Positions 28,720-37,992 are shown, counted from the stretch's first letter. The stretch is 64,000 bases of DNA from Stenotrophomonas africana (GCF_013004645.1 NZ_JABEME010000001.1:620001-684000), one strand, 5' to 3'. Translations and numbers: made by a program. Notes: generated by a model not told the origin, from the letters alone.

Positions 28720-29805
28720 TCAGTTGTCCTTGAGGGTGGACCCTTGCGGCTCGGATTCCAAGACCGGCTGCATTCCGGATTCAGCCGGGCTTGGGCGGAC
28801 CGCCGGCAGCGAGGTCACCAGCAGGGTCGTGCCCGGTACCAGCACCTGGTACAGCTGGCGGGCGAAATCGGCCGGCAGCGCCATCGGCAACGAGGGCGTG
28901 GCCAGCAGGTCCGGCGTGGCCCGGGCACGGTCCTGGCCCAGCAGCGGATAGGCCGTCCACTGGTGCAGGCGCTGGTTCACGTCCAGCGGGCTGGGGGTGT
29001 CGCTGTAACCCTGCCCCATCACGAACAGCGTGGTGCCCTGGAACGCCGGCAGGGCGTCGGCCTTCAGCGGCGACTCGCCGATCATCACGCCATCGCGCAG
29101 CACGTAGAGGCGCTGGTCGTGCAGGCTGACCAGGATGCCGACCTGCCCGGCCGGCGCCGCGCTGTCATCCCACCAGGCCTGCGCCGGCGCGCCGCCCTCG
29201 GTCTCCGGCAAGGCCTGCCCACGCGCGTTGACCGGCGCCAGCACCGACGGATAGGCCAGGGTCATCGGCGAGCTCTTGGCATCTGCCACGACCACCGTAT
29301 CGCCGCGCTGGGTTTCACTGAACAACTTCTGCGCGAAGGCCTGCGGCAGGCGCACGCAGCCGTGCGAGGCCGGATGCCCGGGCAGGCTGCCGCCATGCAG
29401 GGCGATGCCGTCCCAGGTCAGCCGCTGCATGTACGGCATCGGCGCGCTGTTGTAGAGGTTGGACTTGTGGTCCTTGTCCTTCTGCAGGATGGTGAACACA
29501 CCGGTCGGCGTCTCGTGCCCGGCCTTGCCCGAGCTGATCGTGGTCAGGCCGATGGCAATGCCGTTGCGGTACACGTAGGCGCGCTGCTCATCGAGGCTGA
29601 CCACCAGCACGATCGGGCCGGTCGGCGAGATTTCCGGATGCCACAGGTATTCGCCCGGCTTGAGATCAGTCGGTCCGCGTACTTCGGCGGTGCTGGCTGC
29701 GGCAGCTGCAGGCTTGGCAGCCGACGTCGGCGCAGCGGCGTGGGCCAGCAGCGGCAGGGCCAGTGCAAGAGCGAGCATCAGAGTGGTTGGACGGTGCAGA
29801 AGCAT
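28720..29805 (-). CDS. L,D-transpeptidase (YkuD/ErfK family)
   Basis: A 361-residue exported protein with signal peptide (1-22, ending LAHAA). The YkuD domain spans about 55-190: IVLVVSLDEQRAYVYRNG, GHETPTGVFTIL, and the catalytic block IALHGGSLPGHPASHGCVRLP with active Cys. A second half repeats the opening strand (GILVSLHDQRLYVLRDG), so the protein looks like a duplicated YkuD fold in which the second copy has lost the HG/Cys motif. Start at 29805, with AAGGA ten bases upstream. These enzymes form 3-3 cross-links or attach proteins to peptidoglycan. Confidence 0.92.
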   Translation of the reverse strand: MLLHRPTTLMLALALALPLLAHAAAPTSAAKPAAAAASTAEVRGPTDLKPGEYLWHPEISPTGPIVLVVSLDEQRAYVYRNGIAIGLTTISSGKAGHETPTGVFTILQKDKDHKSNLYNSAPMPYMQRLTWDGIALHGGSLPGHPASHGCVRLPQAFAQKLFSETQRGDTVVVADAKSSPMTLAYPSVLAPVNARGQALPETEGGAPAQAWWDDSAAPAGQVGILVSLHDQRLYVLRDGVMIGESPLKADALPAFQGTTLFVMGQGYSDTPSPLDVNQRLHQWTAYPLLGQDRARATPDLLATPSLPMALPADFARQLYQVLVPGTTLLVTSLPAVRPSPAESGMQPVLESEPQGSTLKDN

Positions 29806-29892
29806 CCAGCGGGGGTCCTTTCCATGTGGAGCGGCCACCGTACACCATCGGCCCGTGGTGGCCGCGGCAAAACCAGGCGCCGGAAATGAAAC

Positions 29893-29926
29893 TGCCCGGC
29901 GACACAGCCATGTGTCGTACCGGGCA
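29893..29926. other. strong hairpin in the leader of the L,D-transpeptidase gene
   Basis: TGCCCGG-CGACACA-GCCA-TGTGTCG-TA-CCGGGCA, 14 paired bases with a small bulge, 88-121 bases upstream of the gene on the minus strand. No T-run follows on either side. Between 29806 and 30157 I see no gene; the rest of the gap has only short direct repeats of GCATCCTGC. Confidence 0.55.
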
Positions 29927-30157
29927 ATCGTTACGTCCTTGTCGGCCTGCTGCCGCCCCCTCGCATCCTGCGCTGTGGGGGAAGCGTTGCATCCTGCACG
30001 CGGCCGCGTCTGTCCTGTTTGTATCTCAGCCCCTTCCACAGGTCTGTGATGCCACCATCCTGGTGATTGGTGCCGCATCCTGCGGCGGTCGGTGGTCATG
30101 GCCGTCCTGTCCGTGACCGGTGAACCAGCCTCCTGCCGGTTCCGACGATTCCTGCTG

Positions 30158-30484
30158 TCAGCGCCTGGGTACGGTCCGCACCGGTACCGATCCGGGTACC
30201 GGATCCGCCGGCAACAACCTGTTGCCTACGGTGATCCGCTGTCGATTCCGTTCGACGATTGCTTTCCCTATCCCCTTCACCTGCGTCAGGTCCTCGACGC
30301 GATGAAACGGGCCGTGTCTGCGCCGGTGCTCGACGATCGCCTCGGCCTTGGCGGCTCCGACCATCGTCAATCCCTGCTGCAGCGCCTGGGCATCGGCGCG
30401 GTTGATGTCGATCGGTTCGGCGGCATGCGCCCCAGCGATCCACACGACCAGCACCAGTGCCCTCAACACGACACTCCAAGGCAC
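30158..30484 (-). CDS. comEA: ComEA family helix-hairpin-helix protein
   Basis: A 108-residue exported protein: signal peptide (PWSVVLRALVLVVWIAGAHA) then a double helix-hairpin-helix domain, DINRADAQAL...GAAKAEAIVEHRRRHGPFHRVEDLTQVKGIG. ComEA binds DNA in the periplasm and ratchets it in during natural transformation. The GTG at 30484 is chosen because AAGGAG lies nine bases before it and the signal peptide starts there; the longer reading adds non-family sequence. The hairpin GLTMVGAAK lacks the usual GIG of the first HhH. C-terminal 25 residues are Pro/Arg-rich. Confidence 0.88.
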   Translation of the reverse strand: MPWSVVLRALVLVVWIAGAHAAEPIDINRADAQALQQGLTMVGAAKAEAIVEHRRRHGPFHRVEDLTQVKGIGKAIVERNRQRITVGNRLLPADPVPGSVPVRTVPRR

Positions 30485-30683
30485 GACGTGTATCTCCTTG
30501 TGATTCTGGCTGTCCCGACCGGCAATCCCGTCGGCAGGAACAGTGTCCGTCACCACATGCACACAGCCTATCGGTTTCCTGGATTTCTAAAAGCCAGCCA
30601 AATACCCGACGTGATGTAGGAAAAACCCTACCCGTGGCACAGGCGTAGAATGGCCGGATCAGCCCATGCAACCGGAGTTTCAG

Positions 30684-32177
30684 ATGGACAGCGCCAAGCT
30701 CGGCCAATTCGTCAATGACAAGTGGGACAGCGAAATCGTCCCGCAGTTGGTCGACTACATCCGCATTCCCAACAAGTCGCCGATGTTCGACGCCAATTGG
30801 GTGCAGAACGGCTACATGGAACAGGCGGTCACGCTGATGGAGAACTGGGCCAAGGCCCAGCAGCTGCCCGGCCTGAAGGTTGAAGTGGTGCGCCTGGAAG
30901 GCCGTACCCCGCTGATCTTCCTGGAAATTCCGGCTACCGGCGCCGAAACCGGCGACGACACCATCCTGCTCTACGGCCACCTGGACAAGCAGCCGGAAAT
31001 GACCGGCTGGGACGACGACCTCGGCCCGTGGACCCCGGTCCTGCGCGGCGACAAGCTGTATGGCCGCGGCGGTGCGGACGACGGCTACGCCATCTTCGGC
31101 TCGCTGGCCGCGGTGCTGGCGCTGCAGGCCCAGGGCCTGCCGCACGCCCGCTGCGTGGTGCTGATCGAAGCCTGTGAAGAGTCGGGCAGCTACGACCTGC
31201 CGGCCTACGTCGACCACCTGGCCGACCGCATCGGCAAGCCGTCGCTGGTGGTCTGCCTGGATTCGGGCTGCGCGAACTACGACCAGTTGTGGTGCACCAC
31301 CTCGCTGCGCGGCCTGACCGGCGGCAACTTCACTGTGAAGGTGCTCAACGAAGGCGTGCATTCCGGCGATGCCTCCGGCGTGATCCCGTCCAGCTTCCGC
31401 CTGCTGCGCCAGCTGCTGTCGCGCATCGAGGACCAGGAGACCGGCCGCATCCTGATCGACGGCATGAACGTCGAGATCCCGGCCGAGCGCCAGGAACAGG
31501 CCAAGCGCGCCGCAGAAGTGGTCGATACCGAGATCTTCGAGAAGTTCCCGATGGTCGACGGCCTGCGCCCGATGAACGAGGACCTGACCGAGCTGGTGCT
31601 CAACCGCACCTGGCGCCCGGCGCTGTCGGTCACCGGCGTCGGCGGCATGCCGCCGCTGGAATCGGCCGGCAACGTGCTGCGCCCGCAGACCTCGGTGAAG
31701 CTGTCGCTGCGCCTGCCGCCGACCGCCGATGGGAAGACCTGCGGCGAGCTGCTGAAGGAAGCGCTGCTGCGCGACCCGCCGAACGGCGCGCAGGTCACCC
31801 TGGACCTTGAAAAAGCCTCTACCGGCTGGAACGCTCCGGCCATGGCGCCATGGCTGACCCAGGCCATCGACGACGCCAGCCAGGCCTTCTTCGGCAAGCC
31901 GGCGATGTACATGGGCGAAGGCGGCTCGATCCCGTTCATGGGCATGCTCGGCGAGAAATTCCCGGGCGCCCAGTTCATGATCACCGGCGTGCTCGGCCCG
32001 CACTCCAATGCGCACGGCCCGAACGAGTTCCTGCACATCCCGATGGGCAAGAAGGTCACCGCCTGCGTGTCCAAGGTGATCAGCGAACACTACGCCGCCA
32101 GCCTGCGCGGCGAGACCAGCGGTTCGCCGGTGGCTGCCGACAGTGGCACTCGCCACGGCGACCACGGCTGCTGCTGA
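30684..32177 (+). CDS. M20 family metallopeptidase (dipeptidase)
   Basis: A 497-residue zinc peptidase of the M20/M25/M40 (ArgE/DapE/CPG2) family. Metal-site motifs appear in order: LLYGHLDKQPE, YGRGGADDGYA, LIEACEESGS, CLDSGC and near the end GPHSNAHGPNEFLHIP. The lid domain is in the middle. It likely hydrolyses di- or tripeptides. Start at 30684, with GGAG seven bases upstream; an ATG six codons earlier is less well placed. The tail ends HGDHGCC, an unusual His/Cys cluster that could bind metal. Confidence 0.92.
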   Translation: MDSAKLGQFVNDKWDSEIVPQLVDYIRIPNKSPMFDANWVQNGYMEQAVTLMENWAKAQQLPGLKVEVVRLEGRTPLIFLEIPATGAETGDDTILLYGHLDKQPEMTGWDDDLGPWTPVLRGDKLYGRGGADDGYAIFGSLAAVLALQAQGLPHARCVVLIEACEESGSYDLPAYVDHLADRIGKPSLVVCLDSGCANYDQLWCTTSLRGLTGGNFTVKVLNEGVHSGDASGVIPSSFRLLRQLLSRIEDQETGRILIDGMNVEIPAERQEQAKRAAEVVDTEIFEKFPMVDGLRPMNEDLTELVLNRTWRPALSVTGVGGMPPLESAGNVLRPQTSVKLSLRLPPTADGKTCGELLKEALLRDPPNGAQVTLDLEKASTGWNAPAMAPWLTQAIDDASQAFFGKPAMYMGEGGSIPFMGMLGEKFPGAQFMITGVLGPHSNAHGPNEFLHIPMGKKVTACVSKVISEHYAASLRGETSGSPVAADSGTRHGDHGCC

Positions 32178-32247
32178 TTACGGCACACCGTGACGGACGC
32201 AGCCTGGCCTTGCTAGGCTGCGTCCACCCTTGGTGGAAATCGCGCGC

Positions 32248-32517
32248 ATGAATGGTCTGTTCGGCAGCAGCAGCTGGCTCTACATCATCCTGGTCGGCTT
32301 CTTCGTTGGCCTGCTTGGGCGTTTCTTCATGCCCGGCAACAACCGCATGGGCTGCCTGCTGACCATCGTGCTGGGCATCATTGGCGCCTTGGTGGCAGGC
32401 TGGTTCGGCCAGTACATGGGCTGGTACGCCCCCGGTGAGCCGGCCGGTTTCCTCGGTGCGGTAGTGGGTGCGGTGGCCGTGCTGGCCGTCCTGCGCCTGT
32501 TCAGCGGCCGCCGCTGA
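32248..32517 (+). CDS. GlsB/YeaQ/YmgE family stress-associated membrane protein
   Basis: An 89-residue, three-helix membrane protein of the transglycosylase-associated (Tag) family: WLYIILVGFFVGLLGRFFMPGN, GCLLTIVLGIIGALVAGWFG, GFLGAVVGAVAVLAVLRLF. The GR-x-x-MPG motif and glycine-rich helices are diagnostic. Function is unknown beyond stress association. The ATG at 32248 begins the first helix. Confidence 0.9.
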   Translation: MNGLFGSSSWLYIILVGFFVGLLGRFFMPGNNRMGCLLTIVLGIIGALVAGWFGQYMGWYAPGEPAGFLGAVVGAVAVLAVLRLFSGRR

Positions 32518-32580
32518 CCCCGCTCCCCTTCCCTTCCTGTTCCCGACGAAGGCGCGCCCGGCGCGCCCGGATATGCCTGC

Positions 32581-33606
32581 ATGACCGAACCCGCCTCCGA
32601 CCCCCAGCGCAGCGCGCAGCGCCTGCAGTGGGCCCGTACCCAGCTCGATGATGCCAGCGCGGTGGTCGAACGCGCCTCGGTCGATGCCGGCATGCGCAGC
32701 TACTGGCGCACCACCAGCACCGGTGGCAGCCACATCGTGATGGATGCCCCGCCGGGACTGGAAGATCCGCGGCCGTGGCTGCGCATGCGCGGCCTGCTGC
32801 ACGACCACGGCCTGCGTGTGCCGGCCCTGCTCGCGCAGGATCTGGATGCCGGTTTCCTGCTGCTGGAAGATCTCGGTGGCCCGACCCTGGCGAAGATCCT
32901 CGATGAGCGCAACGCTGACGACTGGTTCGGCCGTTCGATCGAACAGCTGCTGCGTCTGCAGGCGATCCCGGTGCCGGCCGACTTCGGCCAGTTCGGCGAA
33001 GCACTGCTGCAGCGCGATGCCGGCCTGTTCGACGAATGGTTCCTGCAGCGCCACCTGAACCTGGAGCTGGACTGCGGCGAGATCGAGGGGCTGCAGCTGG
33101 TACACCGCCGCTTGATGGACAACGCGCTGGGCCAGGCCCAGCTGATGACCCACCGCGACTACATGCCGCGCAATCTGATGCCGGTCGAAAATGGTCCCGC
33201 AGTGCTGGATTTCCAGGACCTGGTGCGCGGCCCGATCGCCTACGATGCGATGAGCCTGTTCAAGGACGCGTTCCTGAGCTGGCCGCTGGAGCGTGTGGAC
33301 GAGTGGCTGGCGCAGTACCACGAGCGTGCCCGCGACGCCGGCCTGCCGGTGCCCGACCGCGCCACCTTCCTGCGCGATGCCGACTGGATGGGCATCCAGC
33401 GCCACGTGAAGATCCTTGGCCTGTTCTGCCGCCTGCGCTACCGCGACAACAAGGGCCATTACCTCGACGACGCGCCGCGCTTCATCACCTATCTGGATGA
33501 AGTGCTGCCGCGCTACCGCGAGCTGGCACCGCTGCAGCAACTGCTGGAGCACCGCATCAAGCCGGCGCTGGCCGAGCTGGCCGCACCGATGCGCGTGGCC
33601 CGATGA
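32581..33606 (+). CDS. amgK: N-acetylmuramate/N-acetylglucosamine kinase AmgK
   Basis: A 341-residue aminoglycoside-phosphotransferase-fold kinase. Catalytic loop HRDYMPRN is at 191-198 and the metal-binding DFQD starts at 210. AmgK phosphorylates the anomeric carbon of MurNAc and GlcNAc recovered from peptidoglycan. The family assignment is fixed by the overlapping murU gene: the pair forms the recycling route to UDP-MurNAc that bypasses MurA, giving intrinsic fosfomycin tolerance in Pseudomonas. The stop overlaps the murU start (ATGA). Confidence 0.93.
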   Translation: MTEPASDPQRSAQRLQWARTQLDDASAVVERASVDAGMRSYWRTTSTGGSHIVMDAPPGLEDPRPWLRMRGLLHDHGLRVPALLAQDLDAGFLLLEDLGGPTLAKILDERNADDWFGRSIEQLLRLQAIPVPADFGQFGEALLQRDAGLFDEWFLQRHLNLELDCGEIEGLQLVHRRLMDNALGQAQLMTHRDYMPRNLMPVENGPAVLDFQDLVRGPIAYDAMSLFKDAFLSWPLERVDEWLAQYHERARDAGLPVPDRATFLRDADWMGIQRHVKILGLFCRLRYRDNKGHYLDDAPRFITYLDEVLPRYRELAPLQQLLEHRIKPALAELAAPMRVAR

Positions 33607-34313
33607 AAGCGCTGGTCTTTGCCGCCGGCCTCGGCGAGCGCATGCGCCCGCTGACCCTGCGCACGCCCAAGCCGCTGCTGGAAGTGGCCGGCAAGCCGCT
33701 GATCGTCTGGCACCTGGAACGCCTGGCCGCACTCGGCGTGCGCGAGGTGGTGGTCAACACCGCATGGCTGGCCGAGCAGTTCCCGGCGACGCTGGGTGAT
33801 GGCAGCCAATGGGGCCTGCGCCTGCATTTCATGTATGAAGGGCAGACCCCGCTGGAAACCGGCGGCGGCATCCTCAACGCGTTGCCGGTGCTGGGCGACG
33901 CCCCGTTCCTGGTGGTTAACGGCGACATCTGGACCGATTTCGATTTCGCCACGCTGCCACGCGAACCGCAGGGCCAGGCGCACCTGGTGCTGGTCGACAA
34001 TCCGGTGCAGCATCCCGACGGTGACTACCGCCTGGATGCGCAGGGGCTGCTGCACCACGACCGCGAAGGACCGTGCCTGACCTATGCCGGCATCGGCGTG
34101 TATCGCCCTTCGATCGTGGCCGACTGGCGCACGGTGATCGGCGATGCCCCGGGCAGCGAGCGGCTGCCGCCGAAGTTCTCGGTGGTGCCGCTGCAGAAGC
34201 ATTTCATGTCGCAGGGGTTGATGACGGGGCAGCACCATCGCGGGCGCTGGACCGATGTCGGCACCGTGGATCGCCTGCGCGCGCTGGATGTGGAGTTGGC
34301 CGCGAACGGCTGA
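33603..34313 (+). CDS. murU: N-acetylmuramate 1-phosphate uridylyltransferase MurU
   Basis: A 236-residue sugar-nucleotidyltransferase. The N-terminal nucleotide loop AAGLGERMRPLTLRTPKPLL is the family signature; LVVNGDIWTDFDF holds the metal aspartate; TYAGIGVYRP and the C-terminal WTDVGTVDRL complete the fold. It converts MurNAc-1-P and UTP to UDP-MurNAc. Translationally coupled to amgK. No terminator stem with T-run follows; a REP and a 104-bp hairpin come next. Confidence 0.94.
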   Translation: MKALVFAAGLGERMRPLTLRTPKPLLEVAGKPLIVWHLERLAALGVREVVVNTAWLAEQFPATLGDGSQWGLRLHFMYEGQTPLETGGGILNALPVLGDAPFLVVNGDIWTDFDFATLPREPQGQAHLVLVDNPVQHPDGDYRLDAQGLLHHDREGPCLTYAGIGVYRPSIVADWRTVIGDAPGSERLPPKFSVVPLQKHFMSQGLMTGQHHRGRWTDVGTVDRLRALDVELAANG

Positions 34314-34339
34314 GCCCCTCGTGGCTGGATGCGGGGTCG

Positions 34340-34361
34340 GTAGAGTCGAGCTTGCTCGACT
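34340..34361 (+). repeat. REP-type palindrome (GTAGAGTCGAGC class)
   Basis: GTAGAGTCGAGCTTGCTCGACT, 27 bases after murU. Variant of the GTAGAGCCGAGC class seen at 27270 and 34582. Confidence 0.75.
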
Positions 34362-34376
34362 GCAAAGCCGTGCTTG

Positions 34377-34480
34377 GCCGGGCGGGATGGGCTGCGCAGG
34401 GGACGCTGCAAGTACGTCCCTGTAAGCTCGGTCGCCGCATCCATGCGGCTCACGCCCCTGCGCAACCCACCCCGCCCGGC
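34377..34480 (+). repeat. 104-bp long-hairpin repeat, copy A
   Basis: Left arm 34377-34402 (starts GCCGGGCGGGATGGG) pairs with right arm 34455-34480 at 24 of 26 positions. The 52-base centre includes the inner palindrome GCCGCATCCATGCGGC at 34433-34448. It is followed by CTCTGACAGTTTCCGTG, as is copy C. Same length and centre as the copies at 34795 and 52808. Confidence 0.8.
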
Positions 34481-34581
34481 CTCTGACAGTTTCCGTGGGC
34501 GTCCAGCCACGGAAAAGAAAAAGAAAATCAAAAGCGGATCGCTTCGCTTCGCTGCGCTCGCTCGCGCGCTCACTTGCTCCT

Positions 34582-34658
34582 GTAGAGCCGAGCCCGCGCT
34601 CGGCTGCCTTTGGCCGTCCGCCCCGATGCAAGAAAGCCGAGCATAGGCTCGGCTCTCC
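34582..34658. repeat. inverted pair of REP palindromes
   Basis: 34582-34605 (GTAGAGCCGAGC class, plus) and 34635-34658 (same class, minus, ending GGAG instead of GTAG). The 29-base spacer has no other feature. This is the BIME-like inverted arrangement. Confidence 0.75.
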
Positions 34659-34690
34659 AGGAAAAATCATTCCCGCGTGGCTGAAACCCT

Positions 34691-34740
34691 CATCCACGCA
34701 TGGCGTGGATCTACTGTGTCGACCAAGGTCGACACCCACC
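34691..34740. repeat. two adjacent REP-type palindromes
   Basis: 34691-34714 (GTAGATCCAC class, minus) and 34716-34740 (GTGTCGACC/GGTCGACACCCACC). The second matches the class at 52935 and, with CCAACC in place of CGACC, the repeats around the RAYT gene. Confidence 0.7.
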
Positions 34741-34794
34741 AACAGCAGTCAACAGTGCAGTACGCAGTCCCGGCAGATCGCGGGAACCTGTCGA

Positions 34795-34898
34795 AGGCGG
34801 GGCGCTGTGGGCTTGCGGGGTGCGAGCCGCATGGATGCGGCGACCAAGCCCCCATGGACGGGTTCACGGCGTCCCCGCAAACCCACAGCGCCCCGCCT
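34795..34898 (-). repeat. 104-bp long-hairpin repeat, copy B (inverted)
   Basis: Arms 34795-34820 and 34873-34898 pair at 25 of 26 positions. Read on the minus strand, the 52-base centre aligns without gaps to copies A and C, and the flank is TCGACAGGTTCC, matching their TCTGACAG(A/T)TTCC. It lies 81 bases before the 3' end of hda. Confidence 0.8.
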
Positions 34899-34979
34899 CC
34901 CCTCAGGAAGCCCGCTTTTGACGTTGACGTTGCTTCGGCTTCGGCGGGTGCAGGGCGCAGCCCTGCCGAACAACATCCT

Positions 34980-35687
34980 TCAGTAACGAGGCCGGCCTTC
35001 TTCCAGCACCTGGCGCAGGAACGGCACGGTGATCCGCCGCTTCGCCGCCAGCGATTCGCGATCCAGCCAATCCAGCAGCGTGATCAACCCACCCAGCTCG
35101 CGCCCGGTGTGCGACAGCAGCCACTCGATGGACGCCTCGTCGATCGCCAGCCCACGCCGCAGCGCGCGCTCGCGCAGCACCGCTGCCCGACCTTCCTCGT
35201 CCAGCGGCTGCAGCAGCACACGCACGCACTGGCCCAGCCGCGAACGCAGGTCGGGCAGTACCAGGCCCAGTTCTTCCGGCGCCTTCTGCGCCGTGTACAG
35301 CACGGTCACACCTGCAGCGCGCGCGCGGTTGTGGAAATCAAACAGCGCGATCTCGTCCTCGCGGTTGCCGGCGACCTCGTCCAGGCCGTCCAGCGCCACC
35401 AGCTCACGCGCCTCCAGCCCATCCAGCGCCGCGCGTACGCGCCCCGCGGCGCTGGCCAGCGGCACGTAGGTCGGCAGCCGCCCGGCCTGCTCTGCGCTGG
35501 AGCACATCGCCAGCGCCTGATGGGTCTTGCCGGTGCCCGCCGCACCCTCCAGGTAGACCCAGTCGTGGCTGGCGCCCACCGCGATCGCGCGCAGCTGCGC
35601 CAGCGCGCCGTCCGGCGCGCCGATGAAGGTCTCCAGGCGCTGGTCCCGCGGGTAATGCAGGGCCAGCGGCAGTTGCGGCACACCCAT
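34980..35687 (-). CDS. hda: DnaA regulatory inactivator Hda
   Basis: A 235-residue AAA+ protein related to DnaA domain III. An N-terminal clamp-binding QLPLAL motif (residues 5-10) contacts the beta sliding clamp; Walker A is EGAAGTGKTH and sensor/arginine region is LPDLRSRLGQC. Hda with DNA-loaded clamp stimulates ATP hydrolysis by DnaA and so limits replication initiation. The ATG at 35687 overlaps the stop of the upstream permease gene (TGATG). Confidence 0.93.
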   Translation of the reverse strand: MGVPQLPLALHYPRDQRLETFIGAPDGALAQLRAIAVGASHDWVYLEGAAGTGKTHQALAMCSSAEQAGRLPTYVPLASAAGRVRAALDGLEARELVALDGLDEVAGNREDEIALFDFHNRARAAGVTVLYTAQKAPEELGLVLPDLRSRLGQCVRVLLQPLDEEGRAAVLRERALRRGLAIDEASIEWLLSHTGRELGGLITLLDWLDRESLAAKRRITVPFLRQVLEEGRPRY

Positions 35688-36856
35688 CACTTCAGGTCGG
35701 GGCCCTTGTCATTCGGAATGATGATATGGGGCTGGTCAACAACACCATCAAGCACAATCGCCGGCTTCTCACCCACGTACAGCTCGCTCTGGCGATAACG
35801 CTGGTGCGCGTAGCGCAGCAGCACGTTGGTCACCGCTGCCACCGGCAGCGCCAGCAGCATCCCGAGGAAGCCGAACAGCTGGCCACCGGCCATCACCGCA
35901 AAGATCACCGCCACCGGGTGCAGGCCGATCTTGTCGCCGACGATGCGCGGGGTCAGCACGTAGCTTTCCAGCAGCTGGCCCACGGTGAACACCACGCCGA
36001 CCAGGATCAGCAGCTTCAGGTCGAAGCCCTGCGCCTGCACCAGCGCGGCCACGATCGCCATCAGGATGCCGGTGGTCGCGCCCAGGTAGGGAATGAAGCT
36101 GATCAAGCCGGCAATCAGGCCGATCAGCAGGCCCAGCTTGAGGCCGACCAGCGACAGGCCGCCGGCATAGATCACGCCCAGCGCCAGCATCACCAGGAAC
36201 TGGCCGCGGATGAACGCGCCCAGCACCTCGTTGGATTCACGCGCCAACGCGCTGATGGTGCCGATCTGGTTGCGTGGAATCACCGACGCCACCCGCTCGA
36301 CCAGCTTGTCCCAGTCACGCAGGAAGTAGAACGCCAGGATCGGCAGCAGCAGGATGTTGACCACCCAGGTCACCATCGCAAAGCCCGAGCGCGAGACATA
36401 GCCCATGAACGTGGTCGCGAAGCCGCCGGCCTGCTGCCAGTGGCTGCGCACCCATTCGATCAGGCGGTCCGGGTCCATCCACTGCATCACTTCCAGGCCG
36501 GTCTTCTGCTCGAACCAGGGAATGCCCTTTTCCATCAGCCACGCCTGTGCCTGCGGCGCCGCCGCGATCAAGGTGGTGATCTGGCGCTCGATCATCGGCA
36601 CCAGCACCAGCAGCAGCGCCACGATCACCAGCACCATCGCCGCGAACACCAGCACCACGCCGGTCATGCGCGAACGGCCGGTGGCCTCGATGCGGTCCAC
36701 CAGCGGATCGCCCAGCCAGGCCAGCGCCAGCGCCAGCACGAACGGGGTCAGGATCGGCGCCAGCAGCCATACCACCCAGCCGATCAGGCCGGCGAACAGG
36801 ATGTACTTCAGGCGGCGCAGGAACTGCGCGATTTCCGCTTCCGGGGTCAGGTTCAT
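35687..36856 (-). CDS. AI-2E family transporter (PerM/YhhT-like)
   Basis: A 389-residue membrane protein with about eight helices. N-terminal helices [27 protein letters not shown], the [16 protein letters not shown] signature and the C-terminal [28 protein letters not shown] are typical. Family members include the quorum-signal exporter TqsA and PerM; the substrate here is unknown. Coupled to DUF2066 upstream (ATGA) and hda downstream; the DUF2066-permease-hda order is common in this bacterial group. Confidence 0.92.
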   Translation of the reverse strand: MNLTPEAEIAQFLRRLKYILFAGLIGWVVWLLAPILTPFVLALALAWLGDPLVDRIEATGRSRMTGVVLVFAAMVLVIVALLLVLVPMIERQITTLIAAAPQAQAWLMEKGIPWFEQKTGLEVMQWMDPDRLIEWVRSHWQQAGGFATTFMGYVSRSGFAMVTWVVNILLLPILAFYFLRDWDKLVERVASVIPRNQIGTISALARESNEVLGAFIRGQFLVMLALGVIYAGGLSLVGLKLGLLIGLIAGLISFIPYLGATTGILMAIVAALVQAQGFDLKLLILVGVVFTVGQLLESYVLTPRIVGDKIGLHPVAVIFAVMAGGQLFGFLGMLLALPVAAVTNVLLRYAHQRYRQSELYVGEKPAIVLDGVVDQPHIIIPNDKGPDLK

Positions 36857-37992
36857 CGCAGGCGGTACTCGTTGCTGACCGGCGCAGCGACCGGGGCACC
36901 GGTGGTGTCGTCGATCGGCGTCGGCAAGGCAGGCAGCGCGGCGCTAGGCACCAGTACGCCGTTGTCGCCCAGCATGCGGTTGAAGCCGGCCAGGCCGGTG
37001 GTCATCTCCAGGCTCAGCTCCAGCTGGCCAGCCGAAGCGTGCAGCGGGGTGACGTTGCGCACCACCGGCACCTCGCGCAGGCCGGCAGCCAGGCGCAGGT
37101 AGTCATCGGCGCTGTTGATGCCGGTGACCACCACCCGGTAGGTGCCGGCCTGGCCGACGGCCGCGCCGGCCTTGGCATAGCGCTTGACCAGCGCATCGGC
37201 GGCACCATCGGCACCGGCGGCCATCGCGCGCATGGCGTTGGCGTCCTTGCTGGTCCACTTGTTCAGCTCACGGCCGTTGTCGACGAACACCCAGTCCGCC
37301 TGCCAGCCGCCGTTGGCGCGGTACAGCTTGCCGATCAGCTGCATCGGTGGCGAGTAGCGCGAAGAGGCGCGGGCCACGGCGGCGCTGTCCTGGCGCCAGA
37401 TGGCACCGGCCAGCGCCTGTTCAGCGGCACCACCGCTGGGCAGGCCCAGCTTGTAGCCACGTTCGATGGCGCGGTTCAGCAACGGGCGCGCGGCGTTGGC
37501 CTGCTGCACGCTGACCAGTCGCGGACCGCTGCCGTCGTCGACGGCCAGCCACAGCACCGGCTTCGGTCGCGGCTGCGGCCACAGCGGCAGGCCCAGCGCC
37601 GACACCAGCGAATCGACATCGTCCTCGCGGAAGCGGGCCACCAGCAGGGTACGGAAGCTGGGGGCGCCACTGGCGCTCACGCTCTGGTCCTGCTTGTAGT
37701 CGTAGCTGGCCACGTAATCCTTGGCATTGCGCAGCGCCTGCGCCACGCCAGGACGCGACATCACGCTGCGATCGCCGGACAACTTGCCCAGTACCACGCT
37801 CAAGGCGCGGGCCAGGGCGCCGTTGCGGTCGGCTTCGGCCTGGCTGTTGACGGGCACTTCGGCCTCGTACGCGCCAGTGGCGGTGGCAACATCACCCTCG
37901 GTGCGCAGGCCACTCTGGGCCATCGTGGCCACCGGCAGGCTCAGCGCAAGGAGCAGGGTCAGAATCAGGCTGCGGCGCATCAGGACATCCAT
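36853..37992 (-). CDS. DUF2066 domain-containing exported protein
   Basis: A 379-residue protein with signal peptide ([21 protein letters not shown]). The DUF2066 part (about 30-230: [67 protein letters not shown]) is followed by a C-terminal domain rich in alternating strands. Function unknown. Start at 37992; an ATG at 37980 is equally possible and both lack a clear ribosome site. Divergent from purM. Confidence 0.88.
   Translation of the reverse strand: MDVLMRRSLILTLLLALSLPVATMAQSGLRTEGDVATATGAYEAEVPVNSQAEADRNGALARALSVVLGKLSGDRSVMSRPGVAQALRNAKDYVASYDYKQDQSVSASGAPSFRTLLVARFREDDVDSLVSALGLPLWPQPRPKPVLWLAVDDGSGPRLVSVQQANAARPLLNRAIERGYKLGLPSGGAAEQALAGAIWRQDSAAVARASSRYSPPMQLIGKLYRANGGWQADWVFVDNGRELNKWTSKDANAMRAMAAGADGAADALVKRYAKAGAAVGQAGTYRVVVTGINSADDYLRLAAGLREVPVVRNVTPLHASAGQLELSLEMTTGLAGFNRMLGDNGVLVPSAALPALPTPIDDTTGAPVAAPVSNEYRLR

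Noticed and set aside
30600-30660. Possible sigma-54 promoter (TGGCAC) before the M20 peptidase
   Set aside because: The GC element at the right spacing (TTGC) is missing; an AGAAT -10-like box fits sigma-70 as well.
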